A stretch of 49,223 bases of DNA from Parachlorella kessleri. Taxonomy: Eukaryota > Chlorophyta > Trebouxiophyceae > Chlorellales > Chlorellaceae. The notes under the pieces were generated by a model. The model saw nothing but the letters and a program-made list of their open reading frames with translations, was not told the origin of the DNA and did not search any database. Location: assembly GCA_001598975.1 (NCBI GenBank), contig BBXU01001132.1, forward strand, positions 1-49,223, written 5' to 3'. The stretch's first letter is position 1. Every line of letters begins with the position of its first letter. Positions 46,901 to 49,223 of this stretch are shown piece by piece. The translations under genes were made by a program, and so were the position numbers.

Positions 46901-49191
46901 TTGGAATGTCTGTGCCCGTATCTCTAGCTGCGGAAGTGTTCTCGCGCCACACTACGCGGGAGGAGGGCTCTTGCTATCTGAGTCGTGGGTGTGGTAGGCA
47001 TGACAGCACCCCACTCACAGCGAGGCACATGACCAGCATATTGGCACGCAGTGGTGGTGAACAAGGGCTGTGGGGGTGGCTACCTCCTGTCTGCTGTGAA
47101 ACATGCAGCCCATTCTCAACCGTCTGCGTAGGTCCACCTTTCAACCAATTGGTACCGTCTTCTCATCCGCTTCTTTCTAGTCCTGTCCCAAGGTGCGTTG
47201 CGTAGGTAACCTGCTGAAGTGTCCTGTGCAGGGCGAGGAGGCGGATGAGCAGCGGGAGCGGCCAGCCTGGTTGCAGCAGCAGCAGCAGGGGTCCTCAGAG
47301 GAGCGGGATGGCGGGTCCACTGCTGCCGGCACGCCTGTTGTGGGGCACCTGTCGGCGCCCGGCTCCACACCCTCTACCGGCAGGGCAGCGGCGAACGGTG
47401 GCCCAGCTGCGCTGCTGGACTTGCTGGGTGAGAAAGGCTCCCTGTGTGATGGCCTGGCAGCTGGATGTGGTCCTAGAGGCTTTATTGACAAGGCCACGGT
47501 CTGGACTATGTGAGGTTGGCAACATGGGGCAGGAAGGGGAGGCAGGCGTGCCTAACATCAGTATGTCCCTCGCCATACTTGCGTAGACTTTCTCATGCCA
47601 GAATGTATATGTATATTTGGTTGCAGACCTCAGCGCGTCCCCCAGAGCCAACGGAGTGTCCGGCGGAGCGGCAGCAGCAGCAGGCTCGCCAACCGCAGCA
47701 GGCGCAGCAGCAGCGGCCCCCAGCGTCATCGACTTGCTGTCGGCCCTGGAATCCCCTGGAGGCGGCTCCCCTGCCGCGGCCGGCCGCAGTGCAGGCGCCC
47801 CTGCCGCGCCAGCCTTGGCAGCTGCGGCAGCAGGCGGGCAGCGAGCAGACCCGTTTGCCAGTGCAGCTGGGGCGGCCACTGCCGCTGCTGCCCAGCCCAT
47901 CGCGCCGACTGGCGATGTGCGGCAGTGGTTCCGCAAGCTGTGCATGGCACACTCGGGGATTTTGTATGAGGACCCGTACCTCCAGGTATGCTCCTGCGAG
48001 AATTTTCACAGCCATTGCCTGCGGTCTCACAGGGGCTAGCAGCTTAGTCTTCTGCCACGTCTACCTGGGACAGAGCAGCGCGGGTCTACACGGCTTTGTC
48101 AGGGCGTGGGTGGGAGGGTGTTAGGTTGGTCCAGGCAGGCACCAGGGACGGCTGCTGCATCCCTTGAGCCACCCCTGGCAGCCTTTGGGATGTGGGCACC
48201 ATGAGGGCACGCTCACCGCTGACCTGATGCACAGCCACAGCGCAGGAGGCTAGGGCTTTCCAAAGACTAACCCTCCCTCACTGCGTCGCCCATTGCCGTC
48301 CGAGGGGGTGTGGTTGTGGTGGCTGCGCAGGTGGGGGTGAAGAGCCACTACCAGGGCTCCTCCGGCCAGATCAGCCTGTACTTTGGCAACAAGCACACCG
48401 AGCCGCTGCAGCGCCTGGTGTGCAACGTGCCCCCCGCGCCCGCCTTCCTGTTCCAGCTGGGCGCGGTGCCCGCCGTGCTGGAGCCCAAGAAGCAGGTGAG
48501 GCCGGGTGATGGTGTGGTGTGAGGGAGGCACGTGGCCGTCCAACGTAGCTGGCTGTCACTATAGTGAAGCCGGCCGGGTGATGGTGACCCCCCTCGCAGA
48601 AGGACTCCAGACGGATCTGCGACAGCGTTACCTGAGGAATGTGGGAGTGTATGGTGTAGGCTTAGCTGCTGCCCATCCCCAGGAGCAAACCTGGGACATT
48701 TTGAATGGTGTGGTGCGAGGCAGGTTGCCTACTGAGGGGGCGGGTTCCTGGAAGTAGACTGCGTCCTTCAAGGCTGGGGCACAGCGAGCAAGGGGGAATG
48801 GGCGGTGGAGTTGTTATGTGTTTCTGCAGGGGTTACTGGTGTGCTGAGTGCAAGGCACACCATGGTATGGAGGGGCTGGCCCAACACCCAGTGCATTGGG
48901 TTGGTTGGCTCACCCATCCACAACCGGCGCCACGACTGCAGTTCCTTGCGATTCATCCAGGCCCACACCATAAGTGCCGCACCCTCCCCCCCCACCCCCT
49001 CGCAGGTCATGGTGCCCGTGTCGGTGGTGTGCTCCGCGCCCTTCATGCAGCCCCCGGCCCTGCAGCTGGGCTACACCGTGGCGGAGACCGCCCAGGTGGC
49101 CAGCGTGACCCTGGACCTGCCGGTGGTGGTCACCAAGTTCTGCCAGCCGGTGGAGGTGCCCAGGGACGTGTTCACAACCCGCTGGAACCAG
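40903..49191 (+). CDS. AP2A: AP-2 complex subunit alpha (alpha-adaptin), partial at right edge
   Basis: Twenty exons: 40903-40935, 41042-41153, 41305-41410, 41658-41709, 41830-41929, 42246-42298, 42531-42650, 42930-43014, 43307-43413, 43729-43822, 44231-44453, 44747-44846, 45182-45276, 45560-45647, 45844-46062, 46375-46617, 47232-47427, 47627-47985, 48331-48495, 49006-49191. They encode 912 residues in one frame. The trunk shows the alpha-adaptin signatures IRGLKTYIQDIRNCSTKEQE, LGYDVDFGHKQAMDLI, RNEAFQCLALDFVAN, VRKKAALCLLRL, SPWLQVKCLRVLQYFP, NKNNAVHAIVFEA, RRRALDLLFIMC and FVKCAGYLLGEYG. An Ala/Gly/Ser-rich hinge contains ALLDLLDLSASP and SVIDLLSALESP. The ear sandwich subdomain starts near WFRKLC; the platform subdomain is outside the window. 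AP-2 links clathrin to cargo and PIP2 at the plasma membrane. Two introns use GC donors (40936, 45648). Confidence 0.95.
40936..41041 (+). other. GC-AG intron in AP2A (after codon 11)
   Basis: The donor is CTTAAG|gcgagt and the acceptor ggctgcag|ACC. It joins MAKAGNIRGLK to TYIQDIRNC, matching the conserved adaptin start; reading on without splicing meets TAG. Confidence 0.8.
45648..45843 (+). other. GC-AG intron in AP2A (exons 14/15), with TGGC microsatellite
   Basis: The donor is TGGCAG|gcaagc and the acceptor gctgctgcag|TCG; the phase-0 join NDLWQ-SVVQLVTN fits the adaptin trunk. The intron contains about five tandem GGCT units at 45682-45703. Confidence 0.8.
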
Positions 49192-49223
49192 GTGCGTGCG
49201 CGGCGCGGGTGGGCGGACGGGGC
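49192..49223 (+). other. Start of the next AP2A intron (right edge)
   Basis: The exon ends AACCAG|gtgcgtgc at 49191 and the remaining 32 nt are G/C-rich intron sequence. Confidence 0.7.

Noticed and set aside
1..49223. tRNA, rRNA, CRISPR arrays, transposase or reverse transcriptase genes
   Set aside because: Scanning both strands by eye showed no TTCGA-type tRNA arm in a plausible cloverleaf, no regular spaced repeats and no RT or transposase motifs.

Overview
The window is nuclear DNA of a green alga (Chlorophyta; a trebouxiophyte-like species is possible but not proven). The evidence is a starch/glycogen phosphorylase, a clock-type pseudo-response regulator with a CCT domain, a nuclear-encoded mitochondrial uL2, a plant-type AP-2 alpha adaptin and very dense introns. 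About 71 introns can be placed, typically 75-500 nt, with CAG/CTG-rich coding sequence. No bacterial operons, tRNA, rRNA, CRISPR array or intact mobile element was seen.

Layout. 393-946 (+): 3' end of alpha-glucan phosphorylase. 2268-4033 (+): orphan helical protein. 5337-5989 (+): orphan 118-aa protein. 6408-9115 (-): HAD-IIA phosphatase-like protein in 7 exons, head-to-head with 9445-11658 (+): YEATS-domain chromatin reader of the GAS41/TAF14/YAF9 type. 12971-13905 (-): CutA. 14870-16680 and 17126-18381 (-): tandem pair of paralogous multipass membrane proteins. 19415-21601 (-): mitochondrial uL2. 23569-29163 (-): four-RRM RNA-binding protein resembling RBM45, 13 exons. 30501-34170 (-): TOC1/PRR-type regulator (receiver plus CCT), head-to-head with 34849-40146 (+): large orphan secreted/type I membrane protein. 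40903-49191 (+): AP-2 alpha adaptin, 20 exons, running off the right edge.

Gene models were built by hand: exons were joined where reading frame, splice phase and family conservation agreed, so boundaries in conserved proteins are strong and those in orphan proteins are weaker. No database search was possible.

The most unusual observation is splicing. Six of about 71 introns (roughly 8%) use a GC instead of a GT donor, in four unrelated conserved genes, nearly all with the strong flanking consensus AG|GCAAGY. Other points of interest are the duplicated membrane-protein pair, whose first copy seems to have lost the ancestral start; a one-base frameshift at a G5 run in the large membrane protein; and a receiver domain that keeps its phospho-accepting Asp in a pseudo-response-regulator architecture. 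The genes are housekeeping or regulatory and share no single pathway; the two divergent pairs probably share promoters.
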